A stretch of 8,833 bases of DNA from assembly GCF_004138495.1 (NCBI RefSeq), contig NZ_ML142871.1:43504-52336 (forward strand), in the 5' to 3' direction. Every line of letters begins with the position of its first letter. The first letter of the stretch is position 1. The position numbers and the translations under genes were made by a program. This document shows, piece by piece, positions 1 to 6,594 of the stretch. The notes under the pieces were generated by a model. The model saw only the letters and a program-made list of their open reading frames with translations. It did no database searches and was not told the DNA's origin. The DNA comes from Phytoactinopolyspora endophytica (lineage in GTDB: Bacteria; Actinomycetota; Actinomycetes; Jiangellales; Jiangellaceae).

Positions 1-899
1 AGCTCTTCCGCCAGTGCGGCGGCGTTGGCCACCACCTGGCGGGCGTACCGGGAGAACTCCGGCTGCGCGGCCTCGTGCAGCGCGACCGCGATGCCCGCCG
101 TGGTGTGGTTGTGCGGCCCACCCTGCAGCCCCGGGAAGACGGCCTTGTCGATGGCCTTGGCGTATGGCTCGGTGGCCAGCACCATGGCCCCGCGAGGGCC
201 TCGCAGAGTCTTGTGCGTCGTCGTCGTGATGATGTCCGCGTGCCCGACCGGCGACGGGTGCGCCCCGCCGGCGACCAGGCCGGCGATGTGCGCGATGTCC
301 GCCACCAGTACGGCACCGACCTCGCGGGCGACCTCCGCGAAGGCGGGGAAGTCGATGGTCCGCGGGATCGCGGTGCCACCGCAGAAGATCAGCTTCGGAC
401 GCTCCTTGAGCGCGAGATCGCGTACCTGGTCCATGTCGACCCGCCCGCTCTCGCGGCCCACGTCGTAATGGACCGCGTTGAACCAGGTACCGGTCGCGGA
501 CACGGACCAGCCATGGGTGAGGTGGCCGCCCATCGGCAGCGACATTCCCATGACGGTGTCACCGGGCTTGACCGTGGCCAAATAGACGGCGAGGTTCGCC
601 GGCGACCCCGAATAGGGCTGCACATTGGCGTGGTCGGTGCCGAACACCGCCTTCGCCCGGTCGATGGCCACGGTCTCGATCTGGTCGATGACCTGCTGGC
701 CTTCGTAGTACCTCCGGCCGGCATAGCCCTCGGAGTACTTGTTCGTCAGCACCGTCCCGCTGGCTTCCAGCACGGCGGCCGACACGTAGTTCTCCGAGGC
801 GATCAGCTTCAGCGTGTCACGCTGACGCGTCTCCTCGGCGGTGATCAGGTCGGCCAGCTGAGGGTCCACTGCACGCAGCGCGTTAGGGGTGGTGGTCAT
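1..899 (-). CDS. glyA: Serine hydroxymethyltransferase, C-terminus outside the window
   Basis: GlyA is a cytosolic PLP enzyme that interconverts serine + tetrahydrofolate with glycine + 5,10-methylene-tetrahydrofolate and is the main one-carbon source for purine, thymidylate and methionine synthesis. The first 299 codons are present; the gene runs off the left edge (family length is about 420-430 aa). Visible landmarks are the N-terminal LIASENYVS block, the [13 protein letters not shown] substrate/PLP loop, the MGGHLTHG segment, [10 protein letters not shown], and the PLP lysine in [13 protein letters not shown] (Lys230 counting from this start). Start: ATG at 899 (reverse strand); no in-frame start lies just upstream. 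The only good Shine-Dalgarno-like run (AGGAAAGG, 916-923) is 16 bases away, which is long, and sits closer to a short out-of-frame ORF. The leader carries a ZTP riboswitch, so expression should rise when folate-dependent purine synthesis stalls. Divergent from the phosphodiesterase gene. Confidence 0.97.
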   Translation of the reverse strand, partial: MTTTPNALRAVDPQLADLITAEETRQRDTLKLIASENYVSAAVLEASGTVLTNKYSEGYAGRRYYEGQQVIDQIETVAIDRAKAVFGTDHANVQPYSGSPANLAVYLATVKPGDTVMGMSLPMGGHLTHGWSVSATGTWFNAVHYDVGRESGRVDMDQVRDLALKERPKLIFCGGTAIPRTIDFPAFAEVAREVGAVLVADIAHIAGLVAGGAHPSPVGHADIITTTTHKTLRGPRGAMVLATEPYAKAIDKAVFPGLQGGPHNHTTAGIAVALHEAAQPEFSRYARQVVANAAALAEE

Positions 900-915
900 G
901 GCGCTCAGGCCACAT
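883..915 (-). other. Possible 10-codon upstream ORF overlapping the glyA start
   Basis: On the minus strand an ATG at 915 opens a short frame ([10 protein letters not shown], stop TAA at 885-883) in a different frame from glyA, ending inside glyA codon 6. The run AGGAAAGG (916-923) directly precedes it, whereas the same run is 16 bases from the glyA ATG. This arrangement could couple or attenuate glyA translation downstream of the riboswitch. It may equally be chance; the peptide is not recognised. Confidence 0.25.
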
Positions 916-938
916 CCTTTCCTCGTTCCGCGGTCTGT

Positions 939-1018
939 CGGAGTCCCCAGGCGCGCGATGACTCCGTGGTCAGCTCCCCGGTGGTTAGTTCCACCTCGAC
1001 CGCTCGGTCACGCGGCCG
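939..1018 (-). ncRNA. ZTP (pfl) riboswitch in the glyA leader
   Basis: The minus-strand leader of glyA matches the pfl/ZTP aptamer in order. It has the conserved CGTGAC (1012-1007), then a 5-bp hairpin GGTGG-AACTAA-CCACC running into the invariant CCACCGGGGAGC (ending about 973). A second hairpin follows (966-960 pairs with 945-939: CGGAGTC/GACTCCG), whose loop holds the conserved GCGCCTGG (954-947) that forms the ligand-binding pseudoknot with the first domain. The outermost stem P1 is imperfect by eye, so the 5' edge is approximate. Known biology: this RNA senses ZMP/ZTP, the AICAR nucleotides that accumulate when 10-formyl-tetrahydrofolate is short, and turns on glyA, folD, purH and similar genes. 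No clear intrinsic terminator follows, so control may be at translation. Confidence 0.92.
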
Positions 1019-1108
1019 GATACGCCAGTTGCCACTTCATCACCATAGCCGCATCCATGCCGCAGGACCCACACGCCCTCCCGGGATGTGGGACCGAGCC
1101 CTGCACCT

Positions 1109-1114
1109 TAGGCT
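1109..1114 (+). promoter_or_regulatory. Putative -10 element for a leaderless phosphodiesterase mRNA
   Basis: TAGGCT fits the actinobacterial -10 pattern TANNNT and ends 7 bases before the GTG at 1122, placing transcription start at or next to the start codon. No convincing -35 hexamer is seen at the expected distance, and no Shine-Dalgarno sequence lies before the GTG, which is what a leaderless gene would show. Confidence 0.5.
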
Positions 1115-1121
1115 GTTGTCC

Positions 1122-1916
1122 GTGGTCACCGTCCGTCCGCAGCCACCGCATCCGTTCTTCGACCATGCGGGCCCGCTGGCGTTCGCGCACCGAGGGTTCT
1201 CACCGGAGGGCCTGGAGAACAGCATGCGCGCCTTCTCCGCCGCCGTCGACCTCGGATACCGCTACGTGGAGACGGATGTGCACGCCACCATCGACAACGT
1301 GGTGGTGGCCTTCCACGACACCACACTCGACCGGGTGACCGACCGCACGGGCGTGGTGGCGGAGCTTCCCTGGTCCGAGGTCCGCCGCGCCCGCATCGGT
1401 GGTTCCGAGCCGGTTCCGGCTCTGGAGGACCTGCTCGGCACCTGGCCGCAGCTGCGGGTCAACATCGACATCAAGTCGGCATCGGTGGTCCAACCGATGG
1501 TGCAGGCCATCGAGCGCACGGCCGCTCATGACCGGGTATGCATCGCCTCGTTCTCCGACGCCCGGCGACGGCAGGCGGTCGGCGAGCTGTCCAGGACGGT
1601 CGCGACCTCCGCGGGGCGCTCGCTGGTCTCGAACTTCGTCTTCGCGTCCAGGACCGGCCTGGCCTCCCGGTCTCGCCGATGGCTCGCAGACGTCCACTGC
1701 CTTCAGCTGCCCGCACGGATGAGCGGGCTCAGGATCGTCACGCCGCGGTTGGTCGCCGACGCCCACGCCGCTGGACGTCAGGTGCACACGTGGACGGTCA
1801 ACGAGTCGGCGGATATGGAGAGCCTGCTGGACATGGGCGTGGACGGAATCGTGACCGACCGGGCGGACGTCCTGCGCGACGTCCTCAGCTCGCGTGGGGA
1901 CTGGCCAGGGCGTTAG
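1122..1916 (+). CDS. Glycerophosphodiester phosphodiesterase (GDPD family)
   Basis: This enzyme hydrolyses glycerophosphodiesters left by phospholipid turnover to glycerol-3-phosphate and an alcohol. The 264-aa protein is one complete GDPD TIM-barrel domain. It shows AHRG with catalytic His23 and Arg24, the GLENS motif, the metal-binding YVETDVH (Glu50, Asp52), the second catalytic His65 in AFHD, NIDIK at 114-118, and the C-terminal HTWTVN (222-227) and GVDGIVTD. There is no signal peptide or membrane segment, so it should be cytosolic, unlike secreted GlpQ. The GTG start at 1122 is chosen because it begins just before conserved family sequence and follows a -10-like TAGGCT with no ribosome binding site. 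An open frame extends far upstream but is antisense to glyA and is discounted. Its TAG overlaps the stop of the convergent deformylase gene. Confidence 0.93.
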   Translation: MVTVRPQPPHPFFDHAGPLAFAHRGFSPEGLENSMRAFSAAVDLGYRYVETDVHATIDNVVVAFHDTTLDRVTDRTGVVAELPWSEVRRARIGGSEPVPALEDLLGTWPQLRVNIDIKSASVVQPMVQAIERTAAHDRVCIASFSDARRRQAVGELSRTVATSAGRSLVSNFVFASRTGLASRSRRWLADVHCLQLPARMSGLRIVTPRLVADAHAAGRQVHTWTVNESADMESLLDMGVDGIVTDRADVLRDVLSSRGDWPGR

Positions 1917-2407
1917 CCGTTGAACCAGGCGCTCCTGCGGATCTGTTTCATCGCTCCCCGGCGCGTCGACGGATCGAGGCGGTGAATGTAGACGATGCCG
2001 TTCAGATGGTCGACCTCATGCTGCAGGCAGCGCGCAAGCTCGTCTTCGCCTTCCACCCGTACCGGACGACCATCGGCGTCGACCCCTTCCACGACGGCGT
2101 GCGCGGCGCGACGCGTCGGAAACCACAGACCCGGCACCGAGAGGCACCCTTCGTCGCCGCCCTGTTCGCCGGAGGTCTCGACCAGAGTCGGATTGAACAC
2201 GACTCCGCGCTGCCCTTCCGCACCATAAGAGAAGGCCCGGGCCGGTATCCCAATCTGGGGCGCGGCGACGCCGGCGCGACCTGGAAGAGCCAGCGTGTCC
2301 AGCAGGTCCTCCGCAAGGGCATGGCTCACCTCGCCGAAGTCCTTCACTTCCTCGGCTACCGTGCGCAGCACCGGATCCCCGTACAGCCTGATCTCCCGAA
2401 CGGTCAC
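1913..2407 (-). CDS. def: Peptide deformylase
   Basis: Deformylase removes the N-formyl group from the initiator methionine of nascent proteins at the ribosome exit. All three signature motifs are present: GVAAPQIG (residues 46-53), EGCLS (86-90, metal ligand Cys88) and QHEVDH (metal ligands His130 and His134, catalytic Glu131), so the enzyme should be active. The start is uncertain. GTG at 2407 gives MTVREIRLYGDPVLR, like many actinobacterial homologues (164 aa), with AGGAG (2418-2422) 10 bases upstream. GTG at 2413 (spacing 4) and ATG at 2428 (no Shine-Dalgarno) are in-frame alternatives. The protein is short compared with the roughly 180-200 aa of many actinobacterial copies. The stop codon overlaps that of the convergent phosphodiesterase gene by three bases. 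No fmt gene is adjacent in the window. Confidence 0.95.
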   Translation of the reverse strand: MTVREIRLYGDPVLRTVAEEVKDFGEVSHALAEDLLDTLALPGRAGVAAPQIGIPARAFSYGAEGQRGVVFNPTLVETSGEQGGDEGCLSVPGLWFPTRRAAHAVVEGVDADGRPVRVEGEDELARCLQHEVDHLNGIVYIHRLDPSTRRGAMKQIRRSAWFNG

Positions 2408-2441
2408 GGCCACACCACTCCTGTTCATCGTAAGCTGAGTC

Positions 2442-2447
2442 AATTTA
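2442..2447 (-). promoter_or_regulatory. Possible -10 element for def
   Basis: On the minus strand TAAATT fits TANNNT and would start transcription near 2435, about 28 bases before the chosen GTG. No good -35 is visible 16-18 bases upstream. Weak evidence. Confidence 0.3.
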
Positions 2448-2592
2448 GCAATCGCCGGTACAGCCGTTCATCCGGCCTCGGCGGAACTCTTCGCGCTATC
2501 ATGGGTAAGAGATGTGGTAGTTGATGTAAGCCATACGTTGGCACTAGTGAGCGAAATCACGTGGGCTGACTTCGCATTGTCACCGCAGTTCC

Positions 2593-2618
2593 GGAACACT
2601 GGCGTAGCCCCATCCGTT
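2593..2618 (+). promoter_or_regulatory. SigR-type (oxidative/thiol stress) promoter of rbpA
   Basis: GGAAC (2593-2597) is separated by exactly 18 bases from GTT (2616-2618), matching the SigR/SigH-family consensus GGAAY-N18/19-GTT. Transcription should begin near 2625, giving a leader of about 60 bases. In Streptomyces coelicolor rbpA is a known SigR target, so the position is expected. A housekeeping promoter is probably also present in 2450-2590, but I could not pick one with confidence. Confidence 0.75.
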
Positions 2619-2653
2619 CTCTCAGTGCCCGCAGTACACGACAGAAAAGTCCA

Positions 2654-2670
2654 GGGGTTGAAGAAACCCC
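2654..2670 (+). promoter_or_regulatory. Hairpin abutting the rbpA ribosome binding site
   Basis: GGGGTT (2654-2659) pairs with AACCCC (2665-2670) around the loop GAAGA. The next bases are the Shine-Dalgarno run GGAAGGG (2671-2677), 7 bases from the ATG. The stem ends exactly where the ribosome binding site starts, so it could set or stabilise translation initiation. It is not a terminator: no T-tract follows. Confidence 0.5.
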
Positions 2671-2684
2671 GGAAGGGTTCCTAC

Positions 2685-3074
2685 ATGTCTGAGCGTTCCA
2701 CCCTACGTGGCTCCCGCCTCGGCGCCCGGAGCTACGAGGATGAGCGCGGCGTCGAGTTCGCTGAGCGGCAGGTTATCTCCTACGGCTGCGCCCTCGGTCA
2801 TCGGTTCGAGGTGACGTTCTCCACCGAGGCTGAAATCCCTGCCTTGTGGGACTGCCCGCGGTGCGGCTCGGAGGCGCTTCGTCAGGCTAGCGACCGGCCG
2901 GACGACAAGCCCTTGAAGCCCGCCCGCACCCACTGGGACATGCTCCTCGAGCGGCGATCCATCGACGAGCTCGAGGCTCTCCTCGACGAGCGTCTTGAGC
3001 TCCTACGTGCCGGTCTGCTCCCGGGGACAGCGCACCTGGCTGCTCAGACACGGGAGCGGAAGCGTAGCGCCTGA
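2685..3074 (+). CDS. rbpA: RNA polymerase-binding protein RbpA
   Basis: RbpA binds core RNA polymerase and the group I/II sigma factors and stabilises the open promoter complex; it is specific to Actinobacteria and also affects rifampicin tolerance. The 129-aa product starts with MSER and has an N-terminal tail with R(L)xARSYE. A zinc-ribbon-like core domain follows, with potential ligands Cys35, His39, Cys57 and Cys60. Next come the basic linker KPLKPARTHWDML (about 75-87) and the sigma-interaction helices (about 88-112: ERRSIDELEALLDERLELLR). The C-terminal tail after residue 112 makes it slightly longer than the usual 111-124 aa. Start: ATG 2685 with GGAAGGG 7 bases upstream; the upstream in-frame extension lacks family similarity and would cover the promoter. 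A SigR-type promoter precedes it and a strong terminator follows. Convergent with fxsA, in the conserved rbpA/ppm1 neighbourhood. Confidence 0.96.
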   Translation: MSERSTLRGSRLGARSYEDERGVEFAERQVISYGCALGHRFEVTFSTEAEIPALWDCPRCGSEALRQASDRPDDKPLKPARTHWDMLLERRSIDELEALLDERLELLRAGLLPGTAHLAAQTRERKRSA

Positions 3075-3100
3075 CGCCTCCCAGTTCACCGAGCCGAAGA

Positions 3101-3135
3101 AGACGGTCCCGACGCCATCGGCGCCGGGACCGTCT
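3101..3135. terminator. Probable bidirectional terminator between rbpA and fxsA
   Basis: AGACGGTCCCG (3101-3111) and CGGGACCGTCT (3125-3135) form a perfect 11-bp stem, and the 13-base loop contains a further CGCC-ATC-GGCG pairing. It lies 26 bases after the rbpA stop and 64 bases beyond the fxsA stop. The downstream tract on the minus strand is TCTTCTTC, a weak T-rich tail; on the plus strand it is less clear. Its place between convergent genes fits termination from both sides. Confidence 0.85.
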
Positions 3136-3199
3136 CATGTCCGGACGTTCTTCTCTGTCATCGCATCAGCGCTCGCGGCCCGGTTCAGCCCGGCCCGAT

Positions 3200-3769
3200 C
3201 TAGCCCTCGTCTTGTTGCTGGGCATCAGAACGAGGTGGCTGACCTGTTGAGTCACCGAGGACTTCTCCCTCGACCACGTCTCCCCTATGACGCACCCCCG
3301 GTTGCCCTGGCGTGCCACGGTACGGGAAGGTCCGCAACGCCGCCGCGGCCAGCCGACGGCCGACGCTCTTACGGATGGGAGGAAGAAGGAGCAGCAAGGC
3401 GGTGGCGTCCGTGACGAATCCGGGTAACAACAGCATGGTCCCAGCCAGCAATGTCACGCCGGCGCCGGCGATCTCCTCCTCGGGAGAACGCTGCACGTGG
3501 ATTCCGGTCTGATCCTGGACCTGCGACTCATCCGTCGTCTGCGCGGCCCGGACCGCGGCTTCACGCAATGAGCGCCATGCCCTGAAACCCGCTCTCCTCA
3601 TGATCCACAGGCCGAACACGCTCGTCGCCAACGCGAGCAGGATCGCGTATCCGAAGCCGATCCAGTTTCCTACGGCGACGAAAGCAACGATCTCCGCCAC
3701 AGCCGCCAGGAACGGACCGAATGCGCTCAAGGTGCGCCGACGATGCGGGTTCAACTGCTCGTGGCTCAT
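3200..3769 (-). CDS. fxsA: FxsA family membrane protein
   Basis: FxsA proteins are small inner-membrane proteins of unclear molecular role; the E. coli member eases F-plasmid exclusion of phage T7 when overproduced. The 189-aa product has hydrophobic segments at about 16-37, 40-57 and 103-131. The last contains the family hallmark LLLPGFVTDATALLLLLPP, followed by a basic stretch (IRKSVGRR) and a polar tail with the recurring GDVVEGEV motif. Start: ATG at 3769 with GGGGAG 5 bases upstream. The ATG overlaps the ppm stop as ATGA, so translation is probably coupled to ppm. A longer upstream in-frame start would bury the N-terminus inside ppm and is discounted. Last gene of the lnt-ppm-fxsA operon, ended by the terminator shared with rbpA. 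Confidence 0.92.
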   Translation of the reverse strand: MSHEQLNPHRRRTLSAFGPFLAAVAEIVAFVAVGNWIGFGYAILLALATSVFGLWIMRRAGFRAWRSLREAAVRAAQTTDESQVQDQTGIHVQRSPEEEIAGAGVTLLAGTMLLLPGFVTDATALLLLLPPIRKSVGRRLAAAALRTFPYRGTPGQPGVRHRGDVVEGEVLGDSTGQPPRSDAQQQDEG

Positions 3770-4569
3770 GTGCGCTCCCCCCTGAACGCCGACGTCTTCA
3801 CTTTCGACCGTACCTGCTGCATTCGATGCCGCGCACCCCACTGGGTGACGCGGACAAACGCCTCTCGGACGATATCCGCCCCCATCTTCGATTCCCCTTG
3901 CTCACGTTCGACAAACGTTATGGGGACCTCGACGACGCGGAGCCCAGCACGCACCGCGCGCCACGCGAGATCAATCTGAAAACAATACCCCTGCGACGCG
4001 ACCGTGGCCAGATCGATCGTCCGCAATGACGACGCGGCGCACACACGGAAACCACTGGTGGCGTCGCGCAGCTTCAGGCCCAGGACCACCCGCGCATAGG
4101 TGTTGGCGCCGCGGGACAGCAGCTCACGCCGTCGGGGCCAGTTCAGCACCCGGCCGCCCGGAACGTAGCGGGAACCGAGTACGAGATCGGCTCCGCGGGC
4201 AGCGTCCAACAACGCGGGAAGTTCCTCCGGCTGGTGGGAGCCGTCGGCGTCCATCTCGACCAGGTATCCGTAACCCTGCCGCAGAGCCCATTGGAAACCC
4301 GCGACGTAGGCGGGCCCCAGGCCCTGCTTCTTGTCGCGATGGAGCACGTGAACCCGCGAATCCCGATCCGCCATCATGTCGGCGAGCTCCCCGGTGCCAT
4401 CAGGCGAACCGTCGTCGACCACCAGCGAGTGTGCGTCCGGGACAGCGCCCTGCAGCCGGGTTATCGTCTTCTCGAGCGTCAAGGCCTCGTTGTACGTCGG
4501 AATGATGACGACCACACCCGCGCCCGTCTCGCCCTCTTCCGGCGGCGGGTCGTCGCCAACGCTGGTCAT
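3766..4569 (-). CDS. ppm1: Polyprenol monophosphomannose synthase (GT2)
   Basis: This enzyme transfers mannose from GDP-mannose to polyprenyl phosphate. The product is the mannose donor for later steps of lipomannan/lipoarabinomannan-type glycans and for protein O-mannosylation. The 267-aa protein is a complete soluble GT-A catalytic domain: IIPTYNE (22-28), DDGSPDGT (52-59), the metal/nucleotide-binding DAD (107-109), SRYVPGG (133-139), DATSGFR (169-175) and FVEREQGESKM (219-229). It has no C-terminal transmembrane segments, so membrane attachment probably comes from the partner Lnt encoded upstream. In Mycobacterium tuberculosis the two are one fused protein (Ppm1); here, as in corynebacteria and streptomycetes, they are separate. 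ATG start with TAGGAG 7 bases upstream. The 86-base gap to lnt contains a small hairpin (4623-4628 with 4641-4646). The stop overlaps the fxsA ATG. Confidence 0.94.
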   Translation of the reverse strand: MTSVGDDPPPEEGETGAGVVVIIPTYNEALTLEKTITRLQGAVPDAHSLVVDDGSPDGTGELADMMADRDSRVHVLHRDKKQGLGPAYVAGFQWALRQGYGYLVEMDADGSHQPEELPALLDAARGADLVLGSRYVPGGRVLNWPRRRELLSRGANTYARVVLGLKLRDATSGFRVCAASSLRTIDLATVASQGYCFQIDLAWRAVRAGLRVVEVPITFVEREQGESKMGADIVREAFVRVTQWGARHRMQQVRSKVKTSAFRGERT

Positions 4570-4655
4570 GTGGTCGCTCCTACCTTCGGCTCCGGGGCAC
4601 CCTGCCCTTACGCAGGTTCGGCCCGACGGGACACGCTACGCGTCGGCTGTCCTTC

Positions 4656-6224
4656 TTATACCCCCGCTGCGACCGGCACCGGTTCCTTCGGCGGTTCTGG
4701 CTCGGCTGCTGGCCGACGGCGCAGCAGGACGATACCCGCGATGGCCGCACCCAATCCTGTCCCGACGACGATCCACTCCGGCCAGGCCCCGACCGTGGTG
4801 GCGAGCGTCGTCTCGTCGGACAGCTGCACGTCCGAGACGAGGACATCCTGGGTGAAGAGCTCCGTGCGTTGCTCGACGTCGCCGTCCGGGTTGATGATCG
4901 CGCTGATACCGGACAGAGCCGAGACGATCACCGTGCGCCCATGCTCCACCGCCCGCAACCGGGACTGCGCGAGGTGCTGCTCGCTCATCGGCGAGTCACG
5001 GAACGTCGCGTTGTTCGTTTGCACGGCGAGGAACTGTCCACCGTCGACGACGGCATCACGGACGATCTCGTCGAACCCGACCTCGAAGCAGATGGCCAAG
5101 GCGACCGACGCGACGCCCGTGTCGAACACGCCCACCTCGTCGCCGGCCACGTGGTCCTGCGGCTGACGTGCGACGGCGTCGGTGATCATCTCTGCGATCC
5201 CACGCATCGGTATGTACTCGCCGAACGGCATCGGACGTCGCTTGATGTAGGTGTCGACGGGACCAGTCTCCGGATCCCACAGGATCGACGTGTTCTCCTT
5301 GTTCTGGCCGTCGTCGGTCGGGATGATCGCGCTGATCACCACCGGCACGCCGATCGAGCGCACCGCGTTGTCGATGTCCTCGTAGATGGCCGGATCGGCG
5401 AACGGGTCGATGTCCGAGGAGTTCTCCGGCCAGATCACCAGGTCCGGTTGATCGACCTGGCCGCTTTGAATATCCCGGGCCAGTTGCTCGGTCGCCTCGA
5501 CGTGGTTCTCGGTCACCACCCGGGCCCTGGAGTTGTAGTCCAGGCCCATCGACGGAACGTTGCCCTGAACGGTGGCCACGGTGATGGTGTCCCCGTCCGG
5601 GGCCGGTGGTGACACAACGAGCCCGGAGAGCGTCACGGCCGCGGCGGCGCCGGCCGCCACCAGACGGCTCCTGGTGTCCGCGCTGACCAGCAGCCATGCC
5701 AACAATCCGCTGACGAGGGCGACCGCGAACGACACCAACGGAGTGCCCCCGAGCGCGGCGAGTCCGGTGAACGGACCGTCAGCCTGCGCAAAGGCCAGTT
5801 TTCCCCAGGTCAGCCCGCCCCACGGAACTCTCCCGCGGAACGCCTCGACCGCGACCCAGACCGCGGCGATCCAGATCGGCCAGCCCACGAGCCGCTGGAC
5901 GAGTGTCATACCGAGCGCCAACGCGATGAAGAAGGCCGCTTGCAAGATCCCCAGCAGGATCCAGGGAATGGGGCCGACTTCCATCCCCGTCCACCACATG
6001 AGCGGAAGGAAGAACGCCAGCCCGAAGAGAAACCCGAAGATCGCCGATCGTCTCAGCGGCTGGTCACGGACGAGCAAGGCGGCCGCGCCGGGTGCCAAGG
6101 CGGCCATGAACCACAGATCGAACGGCGGGAACGCCAGTGCCAAGCACAGGCCGACGATGACCATTCCGGCTGCGCGCAAGAGGAAGTGCCGCCTGCCCTC
6201 TTGGCCCGCTACCCAGAGACTCAC
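4656..6224 (-). CDS. lnt: Apolipoprotein N-acyltransferase
   Basis: Lnt moves an acyl chain from phospholipid to the N-terminal cysteine of lipoproteins, the third step of lipoprotein maturation. The 522-aa product has an N-terminal membrane part (about seven hydrophobic segments between 15 and 205), then an extracytoplasmic carbon-nitrogen hydrolase domain. That domain has an apparently intact catalytic triad: Glu267 in IWPENSS, Lys328 in YIKRRPMPFGEY and Cys379 in ICFEVGFDE. One more membrane span (about 483-501) and a Pro/Glu-rich cytoplasmic tail follow. Start: GTG at 6224 is preferred because GGAG lies 8 bases before it. A GTG at 6263 would add 13 residues but has no ribosome binding site. 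It is first in the lnt-ppm-fxsA operon. No convincing promoter is seen, though a GTCTCC/GGAGAC inverted repeat lies about 100 bases upstream. Confidence 0.94.
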   Translation of the reverse strand: MSLWVAGQEGRRHFLLRAAGMVIVGLCLALAFPPFDLWFMAALAPGAAALLVRDQPLRRSAIFGFLFGLAFFLPLMWWTGMEVGPIPWILLGILQAAFFIALALGMTLVQRLVGWPIWIAAVWVAVEAFRGRVPWGGLTWGKLAFAQADGPFTGLAALGGTPLVSFAVALVSGLLAWLLVSADTRSRLVAAGAAAAVTLSGLVVSPPAPDGDTITVATVQGNVPSMGLDYNSRARVVTENHVEATEQLARDIQSGQVDQPDLVIWPENSSDIDPFADPAIYEDIDNAVRSIGVPVVISAIIPTDDGQNKENTSILWDPETGPVDTYIKRRPMPFGEYIPMRGIAEMITDAVARQPQDHVAGDEVGVFDTGVASVALAICFEVGFDEIVRDAVVDGGQFLAVQTNNATFRDSPMSEQHLAQSRLRAVEHGRTVIVSALSGISAIINPDGDVEQRTELFTQDVLVSDVQLSDETTLATTVGAWPEWIVVGTGLGAAIAGIVLLRRRPAAEPEPPKEPVPVAAGV

Positions 6225-6320
6225 GTGACGGACTCCATCCACCAACCTTGTGTACCAGCACACCCGAGATACCCAGGGTAGCCCGGACGAAGCTCACTTA
6301 TACCACGACGCCTGGACAAC

Positions 6321-6373
6321 GTCTCCGGTGCTGTAGACGTGCCCCGAAAGCACAGACTCGTGCCAAAGGAGAC
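6321..6373. repeat. Nested inverted repeat upstream of lnt
   Basis: GTCTCC (6321-6326) and GGAGAC (6368-6373) enclose an inner hairpin GTGC (6339-6342) / GCAC (6350-6353) with loop CCCGAAA. It lies about 100-150 bases upstream of the lnt start, so it may belong to the lnt promoter or leader. The stems are short and chance is possible. Confidence 0.35.
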
Positions 6374-6530
6374 CGAGATCACATGTGTCCGTCAGCGTCG
6401 CAGAAGGGACGCGGCCCGGCCGTCCTTCGGACCGAACCGCGATGCCGCCGGATGCGACTCGCGACCCGTTGTCTACTGGACTGGCCGGGCCCGACCTGGT
6501 CTCACCCCGTGCCACTACGGGACACGTGCG

Positions 6531-6553
6531 GGCCCGGCGCGCAAGCGCGGGCC
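6531..6553. repeat. GNRA-capped hairpin
   Basis: GGCCCG (6531-6536) pairs with CGGGCC (6548-6553), then after a single bulged G6537 CGC (6538-6540) pairs with GCG (6545-6547), closed by the tetraloop GCAA. This is a 9-bp stem with a stable GNRA loop if read as plus-strand RNA. It is the first of two hairpins in tandem. Confidence 0.55.
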
Positions 6554-6561
6554 TGGCTCTA

Positions 6562-6594
6562 GAGGCGAGGCGGCATAAAGCCGTTTCGCGCCTC
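6562..6594. repeat. Second tandem hairpin
   Basis: GAGGCG (6562-6567) pairs with CGCCTC (6589-6594). Inside, AGG pairs with TTT (one A-U, two G-U) and CGGC (6571-6574) pairs with GCCG (6580-6583) around the loop ATAAA, with a two-base bulge. It starts 8 bases after the previous hairpin. No T-tract follows on the plus strand, so it is not a typical terminator. Confidence 0.5.

Noticed and set aside
75..1121. Long plus-strand open frame running into the phosphodiesterase gene
   Set aside because: Its upstream part is antisense to glyA and the riboswitch, and its translation is Arg/Gly-rich without motifs. Family similarity begins only after the GTG at 1122.
1538..2524. 328-codon plus-strand open frame
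   Set aside because: It lies out of frame across the phosphodiesterase gene and antisense to def; both of those have intact catalytic motifs, so this is a high-GC shadow frame.
2542..2549. Palindrome CACTAGTG upstream of rbpA
   Set aside because: Eight bases is too short to separate from chance and it does not line up with promoter elements I can defend.
4623..4646. Hairpin between lnt and ppm as a terminator
   Set aside because: Only 6 bp with a 12-base loop and no T-tract; the two genes are expected to be cotranscribed.
4234..5166. 310-codon plus-strand open frame opposite ppm and lnt
   Set aside because: It is fully antisense to two genes with complete motifs and has no recognisable domain.
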